Position numbers and translations under genes: made by a program. The notes under the pieces are model-generated. The model was not told the origin of the DNA. It searched no databases and worked only from the letters and a program-made list of their open reading frames with translations. This document shows positions 12,632-20,900 of a stretch of DNA of 22,298 bases, piece after piece. Positions within the stretch are counted from its first letter, which is position 1; each line of letters opens with the position of its first letter. Origin of the DNA: a virus; the IMG/VR virus record IMGVR_UViG_3300017917_000050, positions 1 through 22,298 of that record; one strand, 5' to 3'.

Positions 12632-13885
12632 TTATTTAGAACCCATCATTCCGCGTGGCTTTCCAAGGCCGGGTGTGCCGCCGATTGGGTGACCGTACAT
12701 ACCATCGCGCTCTTCACCTTTGCTGTTGCGCCATTTTCCATCTGGACCTTTCTTTAAAGGCTCTTTTGTCTGGTAGTCTTTGGGAATATGCTCTGCTGAA
12801 TCAGAGCCTTCGCTAGTTGATTCTCTCCAGCCTTGGCTTTGATCTGATAGACTACCTAACTTAATTAAGTTTTGTTTATTCTTTTTAAGACCAGGCATAT
12901 ACTTTGCCATCTCAGGATCTTTCTTAATTAATACTTCAAGCTCTTGTATTTTCTTTTCTATTGCGGCATGTGCTTTGTCTGATAACTTATGTGTGTCAGG
13001 GCCATATCTACCGTCTGGATTTTTCATTAGAGCTTCTCCAGCGGCACGATCTGCTGGCTCTCCGTATATTGCTAGTATTCTTCCTACTTCTTTTTGAAGA
13101 TTTGTTACAGCATCTGTTTTAAGATTTGTTTTAAACCCGGTAGTTGTTTTTTCATCGGGAGTCATACTAAAATCTCTTGGCTCCATCGGAACACTACCTT
13201 CTTTAATTTCACGCCACATAGCGTCTAACTGTTTACGAATACTAGACTCACGCACAGCCATTGCATTATCACCGTCTTGTGCCTTAGCATATTGATTCTT
13301 TTCTCTGTTAATGCCGCCAGATAGGTCTTTGACCATTGTATTATGATCACTGTACTGCTCGTCTGGTTCATTAGCATATTCTTCTTCAGCCTGTGTATAG
13401 CCGCTAGGATCCTTAACACGAATGTCTGCTGGATCTTTTGGTTCTTGCATGCCGCCGCCTGCATCAGAAGTTACACTGTCAACACCTGCATAGGCTTCTT
13501 CTGGCTCATTGGCAAAGTCTTTTTTAATGCCTGCGTTACGAATTAAATCTTTAATTTGATCCATGCCGCGATCACCGTCTGAGCCTGCTGGGGACATATC
13601 CGGTTTATCGCCACCGCTTATCTTAGTTACTTTAATTGGCATATCTAAACCAACTGCTGGCATAGGCATAGCCTGTGGTGCATGATCTAAACCATGTTCG
13701 CCACCTCTCATTAAATTTAACAGTTCTTTGATATTGTCAACGCCCTGTGCATTTAAACTTACATTCATAGAAACGTTGCCTGGAGGAGTCATACCAGGAC
13801 TCATACCACATTCTTCTACATTTTCATTTAGTTGTTGCTTTTCAACATTGCCGTCGACAATGCCTAATAATTTTTTCATGTCCAT
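12632..13885 (-). CDS. Uncharacterised repeat-bearing protein, probably virion-associated
   Basis: This 417-aa hydrophilic protein has no domain I recognise. Visible features: MDMKKLLGIVDG start; two short helical repeats, NIKELLNLMRGG (51-62) and QIKDLIRNAGI (110-120); two longer repeats around FANEPEEAYAGVDSV (124-138) and YANEPDEQYSDHNTM (170-184), the second followed by VKDLSGGINREKNQYAKAQ; a helical region 255-345; and a Gly/Pro/Met-rich C-terminus. The low hydrophobicity, repeats and position between gp16 and gp17 fit a head-internal or scaffold-like protein, but this is inference. ATG 13885 lies 2 nt after the upstream stop, with AAAGGA nearby; ATG 13879 (MKKLL) is an alternative. A UUCG terminator follows the gene. 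Confidence 0.65.
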   Translation of the reverse strand: MDMKKLLGIVDGNVEKQQLNENVEECGMSPGMTPPGNVSMNVSLNAQGVDNIKELLNLMRGGEHGLDHAPQAMPMPAVGLDMPIKVTKISGGDKPDMSPAGSDGDRGMDQIKDLIRNAGIKKDFANEPEEAYAGVDSVTSDAGGGMQEPKDPADIRVKDPSGYTQAEEEYANEPDEQYSDHNTMVKDLSGGINREKNQYAKAQDGDNAMAVRESSIRKQLDAMWREIKEGSVPMEPRDFSMTPDEKTTTGFKTNLKTDAVTNLQKEVGRILAIYGEPADRAAGEALMKNPDGRYGPDTHKLSDKAHAAIEKKIQELEVLIKKDPEMAKYMPGLKKNKQNLIKLGSLSDQSQGWRESTSEGSDSAEHIPKDYQTKEPLKKGPDGKWRNSKGEERDGMYGHPIGGTPGLGKPRGMMGSK

Positions 13886-13887
13886 GA

Positions 13888-14493
13888 TTATTTTTTTCCT
13901 TTTAGAGTTTTGGAGCCAATTGGACTAATACTAGCCCCAGACTCTACAGTAGCCGGTGCTTTTTCGCTAGGAGCACTCTTGGCCAGTAATTGATCGTTAA
14001 CACCTTTATATTGTTCGCCGCCGTGTTTGGCATTTGCTAGATCTTTTAAGAAATTAGAAATGCGCTTTTCACCTACAATATCTTGATGATTGCTTGGTGG
14101 AGGATCACACTGACCAATTAATGGTTTGTTTTCTGCTTCTTTAAAGTTGTCTTCTTCTTGAGCACTAACCGCGCTTTCATTAGCGGCACGTACTACTACA
14201 GATCCTTCTTTGCAACCACAGCACTGACAAATATATTGTTCTAAAATTGCTGAAGTAGTTGGATAACGAACTTCAACATTAAATGCAGTTACATTTACAT
14301 TTTTTAATTGAGGAAAATCTGCTGGATTTTCTGTAATTGGTGCTCGCTTGCCTTTGCTGATGTTAGCCACTGAATAACGCTCTAGGGCAGTTTTTAATTT
14401 TTCATTAAATCCTTCGGCTAGATCGCCCGCTACCTTAACAGTAAAAGCGTATGTTTTTTTACTCTCAATCAAATAATCTGCAAATGTTTTCAT
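13888..14493 (-). CDS. Probable internal head protein with capsid-targeting-like N-terminus
   Basis: A 201-aa protein, mostly uncharacterised. The N-terminus MKTFADYLIESKK closely resembles the T4 internal-protein capsid-targeting sequence MKTYQEFIAE, including a hydrophobic-x-Glu-small cleavage site (LIE|S) for the gp21 prohead protease. Further on are AFTVKVAGDLAEGFNEKLKTAL, VNVTAFNVEVRYP, a CQCCGCKEG cysteine cluster (about residues 88-96) that could bind a metal, and a disordered Lys/Ser/Ala-rich tail. I infer that it is packaged in the head and trimmed. ATG 14493 is preferred over GTG 14505, because it follows GGGGAT at good spacing and gives the canonical peptide. An ATAAATA box overlaps the gp16 stop upstream. 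Confidence 0.65.
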   Translation of the reverse strand: MKTFADYLIESKKTYAFTVKVAGDLAEGFNEKLKTALERYSVANISKGKRAPITENPADFPQLKNVNVTAFNVEVRYPTTSAILEQYICQCCGCKEGSVVVRAANESAVSAQEEDNFKEAENKPLIGQCDPPPSNHQDIVGEKRISNFLKDLANAKHGGEQYKGVNDQLLAKSAPSEKAPATVESGASISPIGSKTLKGKK

Positions 14494-14510
14494 AATTATC
14501 CCCACTACTG

Positions 14511-14517
14511 TATTTAT
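14511..14517 (-). promoter_or_regulatory. Late box ATAAATA overlapping the gp16 stop codon
   Basis: The minus strand reads ATAAATACAGTAGTGGGGATAATT before ATG 14493. The box lies 17 nt upstream of the start and leaves room for the GGGGAT ribosome-binding site. It overlaps the TAA of gp16. Confidence 0.5.
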
Positions 14518-15017
14518 TTCATATTCTTTAATTTTTCCAGTAGGCTGTTGCGATCTGTAATAAGGTATCCTTCTCCTTGTATGTCGTCATCTCCTGCTGG
14601 TTTTGCGTCTTGATCTAACTTCTGCTTTTTAAGTTGTAGTTCGATCATTTTTAACTTTTTGTCTATTTTTGCTGATTTAGCATCTATAGCATTTTTTAGT
14701 GCTGTCTGTGCTACTTCAAAAATTCTAGCACTGTAACGTGGTTCTACGTTCATACCTAAATCTACTAGATCTTCGTAGGCATCTGTGGCTTTCTTAGCCA
14801 ACTCGTCTAGTTCGCTGTCAGCAATATCGCCAAGGCCTTTCACCTGCGGCAGTGCGGCAGCGATCTTGTCAATGTCGCCCATTTCACGGAAAAGGTTTTC
14901 TGCTGGGGCATTATCTCTGGCTAACTGCTTTTCTGCTTTCCTGTTGTTCTTTTCTTCGGTTTTAACGATTTCTTGATTTTCAGGTAAGTTGAGTAATTCT
15001 TCAAGTTTTTTTGTCAT
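14514..15017 (-). CDS. 16: Terminase small subunit gp16
   Basis: This 167-aa protein matches the gp16 pattern of T4-like phages. A short N-terminal KKLEELLNLPE motif is followed by a variable Lys/Glu-rich segment. The central helical core runs DIDKIAAALPQVKGLGDIADSELDELAKKATDAYEDLVDLGMNVEPRYSARIFEVAQTALKNAI (in pieces, about 48-112), and then a coiled helix IDKKLKMIELQLKKQKLD. The C-terminal segment ends TDRNSLLEKLKNMK. Length equals T4 gp16 (164 aa). It forms the ring that recognises DNA and stimulates gp17 in packaging. It follows gp4 by 8 nt. Unlike T4, where 16 and 17 are adjacent, two unrelated genes and a terminator separate it from gp17 here. Confidence 0.85.
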   Translation of the reverse strand: MTKKLEELLNLPENQEIVKTEEKNNRKAEKQLARDNAPAENLFREMGDIDKIAAALPQVKGLGDIADSELDELAKKATDAYEDLVDLGMNVEPRYSARIFEVAQTALKNAIDAKSAKIDKKLKMIELQLKKQKLDQDAKPAGDDDIQGEGYLITDRNSLLEKLKNMK

Positions 15018-15025
15018 ACGTTTAC

Positions 15026-15460
15026 TTATCGCTTGCCGTTATAGAAAATATCGTTTTCCGAAACTACACGGAACAGTATTCCCTGTTGTTTGCACCATGC
15101 ACGGCAGGCTTCCCATTTAGCCATGTTTTTAATGTACGCGGCTTGATTGGTTTTACTGCGTCCAACTTTTTCTAATACTGCTTGACTGGCTGGTTTTACT
15201 TCCCACACTTCCGCATGTTTACGTCCATTTTTATCATTGTAGACTACGAAAAAATCCGGCACATAGATAGTGTGTTTACCAGTTAAAGGATCTCTGTAAG
15301 GGACTTTGACAACTTCACTACCCCACTTTTCTATAGATTGATTGTTGTCAAACATCTGCATCACGGCCCACTCCCAACTACTGCGATAAGTTGGAGTTCT
15401 ATTGCCCATATACTTGTCAGGGTTCTTTAGAGCAAATTTTCCCTGTGCAAATTTTTTCAT
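15026..15460 (-). CDS. 4: Head completion protein gp4 (nuclease-fold)
   Basis: A 144-aa protein close to T4 gp4 (150 aa). It begins with FAQGKFALKNPDKYMG and YRSSWEWAVMQMFD (25-38), where E30 fits the first acidic residue. It carries a PD-(D/E)xK signature: VPDF with D69, then EVWEVKP with E87 and K89. This restriction-endonuclease/TnsA-like fold is known for gp4-type proteins, which finish filled heads before tail attachment. The start ATG 15460 forms an ATGA overlap with the stop of the 127-aa gene, and gp16 follows after 8 nt. The catalytic residues look intact, so nuclease activity is possible. Confidence 0.85.
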   Translation of the reverse strand: MKKFAQGKFALKNPDKYMGNRTPTYRSSWEWAVMQMFDNNQSIEKWGSEVVKVPYRDPLTGKHTIYVPDFFVVYNDKNGRKHAEVWEVKPASQAVLEKVGRSKTNQAAYIKNMAKWEACRAWCKQQGILFRVVSENDIFYNGKR

Positions 15461-15840
15461 ACTATAATATTACGGCTTTCTAAAAAATCACTTTGGCCCT
15501 GCTGACGATAACCTAATGTAGATATTTTTTGACGATTATAGTTAAGAACTTCGGTAACAATAGCACTGAGTTTAATATCTTCTAAACCTTTTAATGTATC
15601 TAACAGTGTAAAAACATTTACGCCATCTAACTTGGCCTGTTGTAATAATACGATGGCTGTAGACTGGCTGGCTAGTTCGTCAAATCCTCTCTTACGAAAG
15701 AATCCCACAGTAGCATCTATCTGTTCTGCTGGAAAACTTATAGGCTCAACAAAAAACGTATCAAAGAATGTACGAACTTTGTCACTAGAATCTGTAATTT
15801 CTGTCTGCGGTAAATTGCTACTCTGTGCTAAATTTGTCAT
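15457..15840 (-). CDS. Conserved T4-like phage protein of unknown function
   Basis: A 127-aa, probably helical protein. Notable blocks are FFDTFFVEPISFPAEQIDATV (25-45), FFRKRGFDELASQSTAIVLLQQAK (47-70), VFTLLDTLKGL and VLNYNRQKISTLGYRQ. I recall similar small proteins beside gp4 and tail genes in aquatic T4-like phages, but cannot name a function; a baseplate or neck role is a guess from context. It begins 3 nt after the stop of the tube-initiator-like gene with AGGAT as Shine-Dalgarno sequence, and ends in an ATGA overlap with gp4. Confidence 0.65.
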   Translation of the reverse strand: MTNLAQSSNLPQTEITDSSDKVRTFFDTFFVEPISFPAEQIDATVGFFRKRGFDELASQSTAIVLLQQAKLDGVNVFTLLDTLKGLEDIKLSAIVTEVLNYNRQKISTLGYRQQGQSDFLESRNIIV

Positions 15841-15843
15841 AGA

Positions 15844-17235
15844 TTATCCTGCTGTTGAAATTAATTTATCCACAACACCGTTGAGTTTGACATTTCTTCC
15901 GCTGTTGAGTAAATTGTCAACTTGTGCCGCGGCATTAGGACCAGGAGGAACAATGCCAGACTTAATTGCTAAGTCAACTGCTGAACTCTTAAGAGCAGGA
16001 TTATTAGCCAATGCCGCTGTTCGTTGATCGGGGGTATTTGTTTTTGCTGTTTCTTTTGGTGCGGCGGCCACTGTTGGTGAATTGGCAGCACTACTAGGTT
16101 TTTTAGGGAATATAACGTTGGCCACACCACTGACATCTATACCAGTGCTGGCGCCAATTGCACTTTTTAAAATACTAAATCCTTCTTGACGTATACCTTC
16201 TTTGGTCAATCTCTTAGCATTGTTATAGGTATTAATTCCTTTGATAACTGTGCCTAAGGTAAATCCATTTCCGCCCGGGCCAAGGTCTGACAGTATGTCT
16301 GCAATACCACCTAGCACACCACCTTGGCCAAAAAGACTGGTAACACCTCCGCCTAGTAGACCCAGTGGACTGGGCTGGTGATCGTAAAATTCTGTGGCAA
16401 AGCCTTTAGGGTTTCCTCGGCTAACTGCACCTGTGCCGTATATCACTGCTTCGTAACCAATTTGCATAGTATTGCCAGAAACTTCAGTTGAATTTTGACT
16501 TAGGGTATCATGATTCCAACTTGTAATTACAGGATTGATTAATGTATAACTCTGATACTGATGACGAGCTAATTGAAATATCTGTATGCTACTAAAGAAA
16601 GGTGCGCTAGAGCCATTGTCTAAGCCGTATCTAAATTTGTTTAGTGCTTCATTTTTATAAGAATTTCTTTGATATGCTGCCGGAACACCTGCATCCAGTC
16701 CTCCAAAAAATCCTTTGACTGCACCGAGTAATCCGTTAGTTCCTGGAATAAATCCTGCAACAAGATTTCCTACACCGGACAATAATTGTCCAGCAGTGCT
16801 TGAACCTAGACTAGAACCGTGCTTACTGTCTGCGAAATAATAACCGTAGTACATAGACCACAATGCTGTACTCAAACCAAAATTATCATCATGAAATTGT
16901 ACACTGATTGCATCGTACTCTAGTTTTGTATGTATTTGTCTTTTCTTATTATATTGCTGTGGCTTTTCAACTTGTACTCTAAACTTAGGTAAATCTATAG
17001 ATTTGACCAACATATTAATAGCAGTACCGTGTTTTTGTATATCAAATTTTGCTGATCCTATAGCACGTGGATTGATGTTAAAAACCACATGATACAGCCA
17101 CTTGCCTTTAGGAGCAAGCCGCATAGATTGACTGTTGTACAGTCGTGCCGCGTGTTGAAAATCGCCAAGAGTACCTTTAGGATTGCCTAATCCCGATACT
17201 ACGTTGTCTAAAAAACCGTTGAGTAAGTTTGCCAT
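15844..17235 (-). CDS. Baseplate tail-tube initiator/cap-like protein (gp54/gp48-like)
   Basis: A 463-aa protein. The N-terminal third looks like a tail-tube fold related to gp19: RLAPKGKWLYHVVFNINP (39-56), INMLVKSIDLPKFRVQVEKP (73-92), LEYDAISVQFHDDNFGLSTAL (105-125) and WSMYYGYYF (126-134). A Gly-rich middle and a C-terminus rich in Ala, Asn and Ser follow. T4 gp54 and gp48 start the tube on the baseplate and share this fold; the position right after gp19 agrees. Which of the two it equals, I cannot say. ATG 17235 is chosen because an ATAAATA box ends 5 nt upstream; a TTG at 17256 would lie upstream of that box. It starts the four-gene unit with the 127-aa protein, gp4 and gp16. Confidence 0.6.
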   Translation of the reverse strand: MANLLNGFLDNVVSGLGNPKGTLGDFQHAARLYNSQSMRLAPKGKWLYHVVFNINPRAIGSAKFDIQKHGTAINMLVKSIDLPKFRVQVEKPQQYNKKRQIHTKLEYDAISVQFHDDNFGLSTALWSMYYGYYFADSKHGSSLGSSTAGQLLSGVGNLVAGFIPGTNGLLGAVKGFFGGLDAGVPAAYQRNSYKNEALNKFRYGLDNGSSAPFFSSIQIFQLARHQYQSYTLINPVITSWNHDTLSQNSTEVSGNTMQIGYEAVIYGTGAVSRGNPKGFATEFYDHQPSPLGLLGGGVTSLFGQGGVLGGIADILSDLGPGGNGFTLGTVIKGINTYNNAKRLTKEGIRQEGFSILKSAIGASTGIDVSGVANVIFPKKPSSAANSPTVAAAPKETAKTNTPDQRTAALANNPALKSSAVDLAIKSGIVPPGPNAAAQVDNLLNSGRNVKLNGVVDKLISTAG

Positions 17236-17240
17236 ACAAT

Positions 17241-17247
17241 TATTTAT
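17241..17247 (-). promoter_or_regulatory. Late box ATAAATA before the tube-initiator-like gene
   Basis: The minus strand reads GATAAATAATTGTATG, with only 5 nt between box and start codon and no Shine-Dalgarno sequence. It follows the UUCG terminator of gp19 by about 25 nt. Confidence 0.55.
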
Positions 17248-17274
17248 CGATAGCAAATAACTGCTTAGATAAAG

Positions 17275-17300
17275 AAAAAGGACACCGAAGTGTCCTTTTT
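17275..17300 (-). terminator. UUCG-loop intrinsic terminator after gp19
   Basis: An 11-bp perfect stem (17275-17285 with 17290-17300) reads AAAAAGGACAC-UUCG-GUGUCCUUUUU on the minus strand, with the U-tract inside the 3' arm. It starts 20 bp after the gp19 stop. Confidence 0.92.
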
Positions 17301-17319
17301 TAGATTGCTCCCGGAATCA

Positions 17320-17940
17320 TTAACCGCCTGTAGCGAGAGTTCCCAGAGCTCTTCCTACTGCTGTACCTACGCCAGTGCCTTGTGGGCTTTGGATTGCGTT
17401 ATCATATTGAATGGTTAAATCAATAGTTACTGGATCATTTGTTCCGTAGTTTACTGTACCATAACTTGCTGTGGTTAAGAAGCAACCATACATTTCCCAA
17501 GTTTCTAATACTGTTGGAACATTTGCGCCGTTGCCGCCGTCTAGCATTTCTAATCTGGTTGTAAACTTATAGTCAATACCAGATGCTGCCGAACTTTGTT
17601 CAAAGAAATCAAATTGTTTCTGTAACTGCTCACCAACTAATTTTTGTACTTCACCTGTAGCGTCGTCGCGTAATTTGCATGTGATTGGATTCCACTTGTG
17701 TTTACCAGCCATGTAAACGCGGCTGTTGTACACAGGCAATTCAATTGAATCAAATGTTAATTCTGGACGTTTTGCTTCAACAACTTGCTTGGTTAAGTTT
17801 GTTGTTGGTGTAGATACCCCAAAGTTTTCAAATGTGATTCTAAATCTATATGCTAGTTTAGGCATCAACAAGCCTTGACTGCTTGCTGACTGGTCACTGG
17901 CTAAGGGTACCGATAATTTGCTTAATGTTGAAATAGACAT
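17320..17940 (-). CDS. 19: Tail tube protein gp19
   Basis: A 206-aa protein (T4 gp19 has 163 aa). The tail-tube pattern is clear: MPKLAYRFRITFENFG (26-41), LTKQVVEAKRPELTFDSIELPVYNSRVY (49-76), HKWNPITCKLRDDATGEV (80-97), WEMYGCFLTTASYG and VTIDLTIQYDNAI (171-183). It polymerises in rings to form the inner tube through which DNA leaves the head. The extra length is in the N-terminal 25 residues and the Gly/Ala-rich C-terminus. It lies 34 bp after gp18 with its own ATAAATA box and a good CAGGAG ribosome-binding site, then a terminator, which fits the high amounts needed. Confidence 0.92.
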   Translation of the reverse strand: MSISTLSKLSVPLASDQSASSQGLLMPKLAYRFRITFENFGVSTPTTNLTKQVVEAKRPELTFDSIELPVYNSRVYMAGKHKWNPITCKLRDDATGEVQKLVGEQLQKQFDFFEQSSAASGIDYKFTTRLEMLDGGNGANVPTVLETWEMYGCFLTTASYGTVNYGTNDPVTIDLTIQYDNAIQSPQGTGVGTAVGRALGTLATGG

Positions 17941-17960
17941 TGTTTATAGTCTCCTGTAAT

Positions 17961-17967
17961 TATTTAT
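17961..17967 (-). promoter_or_regulatory. Late box ATAAATA before gp19
   Basis: The minus strand reads ATAAATAATTACAGGAGACTATAAACA before ATG 17940 (20-nt gap). This spacing leaves a leader containing the CAGGAG ribosome-binding site, unlike several other boxes in the window that touch the start codon. Confidence 0.65.
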
Positions 17968-17974
17968 CTTAGCC

Positions 17975-20900
17975 TTATAACCCTGCAATTTCACCAGTGT
18001 TCTTCAAGCGTACTGGAATGTAAATGAATTCCACAGCCTTAACTGGTTCAATGGCAATGTCAACATACAACTCGTTCCTATCAATTCTATTAGGTGTGTT
18101 GTTACTTTCGTCACAAACAACTAAGAAGTCATATAGAGCACGTTGTCCGACTAATTCTAACAACAGACTTTCAACCTGTTGTTTGATTTCATCTCGAGTG
18201 ATCTTATCGTTAGGCTCAAAGATGTATGGTTTTGCAAGTTTGTTCAACTGGCTACGTAGGTAAATTACCAAACGTGCTACGTTGATACGATCTAATGCAC
18301 TTGCGTTTCTTGCACGAGTCTTTTGACCAAAGTTAACTAGACCTGCACCTGTAAAGAATGTAATTGGGTTAACTTTTACATTGTACAATGTGTCACGTTG
18401 ACCTTCATTTAGAGCAACTGATCTGAACTCGCCTTCGCTGGTTACATAACCAACTGCTGTTGCGTTAGTAATGCCACCACGACGTGTACCTGCTGGTGCA
18501 AACCATGGATAACTTACTTGATCACTTAGAGCAATCATACGTAAGATCATATGACTTGGCGGAACTGCAATATCGCGTCCTGCGTTGTCGCTGGTAAAGC
18601 CCCATGGATAGAACACACCTAGGTATTCATCAAAACTTACTAGTCCGTTGTCATCGTCTTGTAGACTTAGTGCAACGTTGTTACCCCAATCGTTGATTGT
18701 TGTAGCATCTGGAGTTAAGCGTGGAGGTGTATCGCCTACTACGAACGAAGTTAAACCACGATCATAGTTTAGACTTACCATTTCGCCAATTAGTTCTGGA
18801 TATCCTGGTGTAGCCAATAAGTTGAATGAACGAACTTCTGTATCACGGATATCTTCGTTGCTGTTAACCAGTGCTTGTAGCGCCTGGATAACAACTTTAC
18901 GCTGTGCGTGACGTCCAAATGAACCTGAACCATCTGCTTGGTTACCACTTTCTGTTACCCAACGATGTGGATAATAAGGAGCAACATATCCGGGAGCACT
19001 AGGATCAGTTCCAACACCGCCCATGGCTTCGTCATTATAACGAATATTATCTGCTGTTAGATCAACATAGTTACGTTTAAATCTCTTAACGTTAAATCCA
19101 CTGCGACGTAGATTCCATAGGATCATACCACGTGGATATAGTGCAGGATCTGGTGCATCAACGTCTAAGAAATCGCTGGTCCATAGATCTGCAATAGTTG
19201 CGGCATCACTGTCGGCACCTGCTGTTGCCCAACGTGCATCAGCAAATAATACGCCATTTTCTGTTGTTTGATCTGTTTTATCTAGTGTTTCCCACTTTAG
19301 TAAATCACCGTTCCAACGTTTGATTACTGGATAGTTTTCTAAATCGCTGGTATCAATCCAAATCTGGCCATCTGCGGCATCATCGATCGCTGTTGTACCG
19401 TCTGCAAATGTTGTTGGTTCGCTGGCACTAACAATAGGACCTTCTGGATCGGTATCTCCGTAGAAATTACCATAACCTACCCAAGTGTCGCCGTCATGTA
19501 CCATTAGGTCAACTTCGTCAACAACTGAACTGTACCATAATTCGCCGTCGGCTACTAGTGTAGTCGGTGCGGCTGTATCGATAAAGTAAGATTGTTTTAA
19601 TCCTGCAAATGTACGTGCAATCCAGTTACTTGCAACATATTCATAGGTTGTATCATTGTCGCCTGATGGAAAACTTCCAGCAGTGTCTAACAAGTAAACG
19701 TTAGTGTTTTGGCTGATAAGACCAAGTGTTGATACTGTAGCATCACTGTCACCTAGGTCAGCAAATCTAATATCACCGCCGTTTTTGTTTTCAATCTGTA
19801 CGCGATTATCTGTTGTTACACTGGCTTCAATTTGAGCAATATTAGCAGTGTTGATTGCAGTGGCCAATGCTAGTGCATCACTAGTTGCACCGGTTGCTGT
19901 AAATGTTACAGTACCTTCTTCTAATGTTGCTGTACCCGCTACGCTACCTGCCATGTTAATTGTGTATGGGCCACCACTTAATGTACTTGCAGTAATTTGT
20001 ACTGTTTTAATAACTGTGGCACCAGTTTTTGCTCTGCGCATTACACGGAATTCAGCAAGACCATTTTCGCCTGCTGGGTTCAATGGATACTCATCGTAGT
20101 TGTACTGTACGTATACTGAATTTACAGGAATCTGTGATCCACCGTTAGTTGGATCAATTGCTGTTAACGCCGCTTGATTGTTAGCGTATAATGGAGCATC
20201 TTTTTCTTCCCACAACTGTGTTGCACCGTTGTAGACTTTAACTCTCCAACGAGCACCCAGGTTAGGTTCTGTAGTTTTAATCCATACAGATCCCGTTGGA
20301 CGAGCTGTGTGACCACTCTTGTTACGCTTCCATAATGGAACATCTGTATGTGCGCTCATTTTTAGTTTTGGAGCATAAAAAGGTTCAAGTTGAGCTGCCG
20401 CTTCTGTTAAACCCACTTCTGCTAAAATTGATGGGCTTGCAGAACTAACTTTAATACTTGTAACGTTATTATTTTTTGCAAAAATATTTAAACGGCCGTT
20501 AACTACGCGAGCACCAATAGTTGTAATGCCAGCACCGTTGATCGCATCAGCAACACCTGCCACTGTAGTAGCAACAATTGGACTAATAGTCTGTGCAGGT
20601 GCACCGTTAACAGAAATTGACAATGCCTGTCCAGTAGTTACTGTGCCGCCGTTTGAAGGTGTAGATCCTGCAATAACAGCATGAGCACGTACCCAACCAC
20701 TAGAACCAACTTGTACCCAAGTTGCTGTACCTACATCACCGTCTGCGTCAAATGCGCTCTTATAGTAAACTTTGACTAAATGTCCTGTAGTAGTATTGCT
20801 GGCATCATATGCGATAGCATAAGAACCAACTGCGCCTACACTGTTTGATGGAACACCAGTTGAAATGATTGTTGGAACTTTGTTAGTAAAACTCTGTCCA

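Noticed and set aside
12633-12639. CTAAATA box at the end of the 417-aa gene
   Set aside because: It overlaps the stop codon but is followed within about 50 nt by a strong terminator and no gene in between; probably chance in AT-rich sequence.
14494-14505. GTG start adding four residues to the 201-aa protein
   Set aside because: ATG 14493 has the GGGGAT site at good distance and begins the capsid-targeting-like peptide exactly.
15632-16027. 131-aa plus-strand open frame
   Set aside because: Lies antisense to the 127-aa gene and the tube-initiator-like gene, has low-complexity Ser/Ala/Leu content, no box or ribosome-binding site, and no domain pattern.
17236-17256. TTG start extending the tube-initiator-like protein by seven residues
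   Set aside because: The TTG lies upstream of the ATAAATA box; ATG 17235 fits box spacing and family-like N-terminus better.
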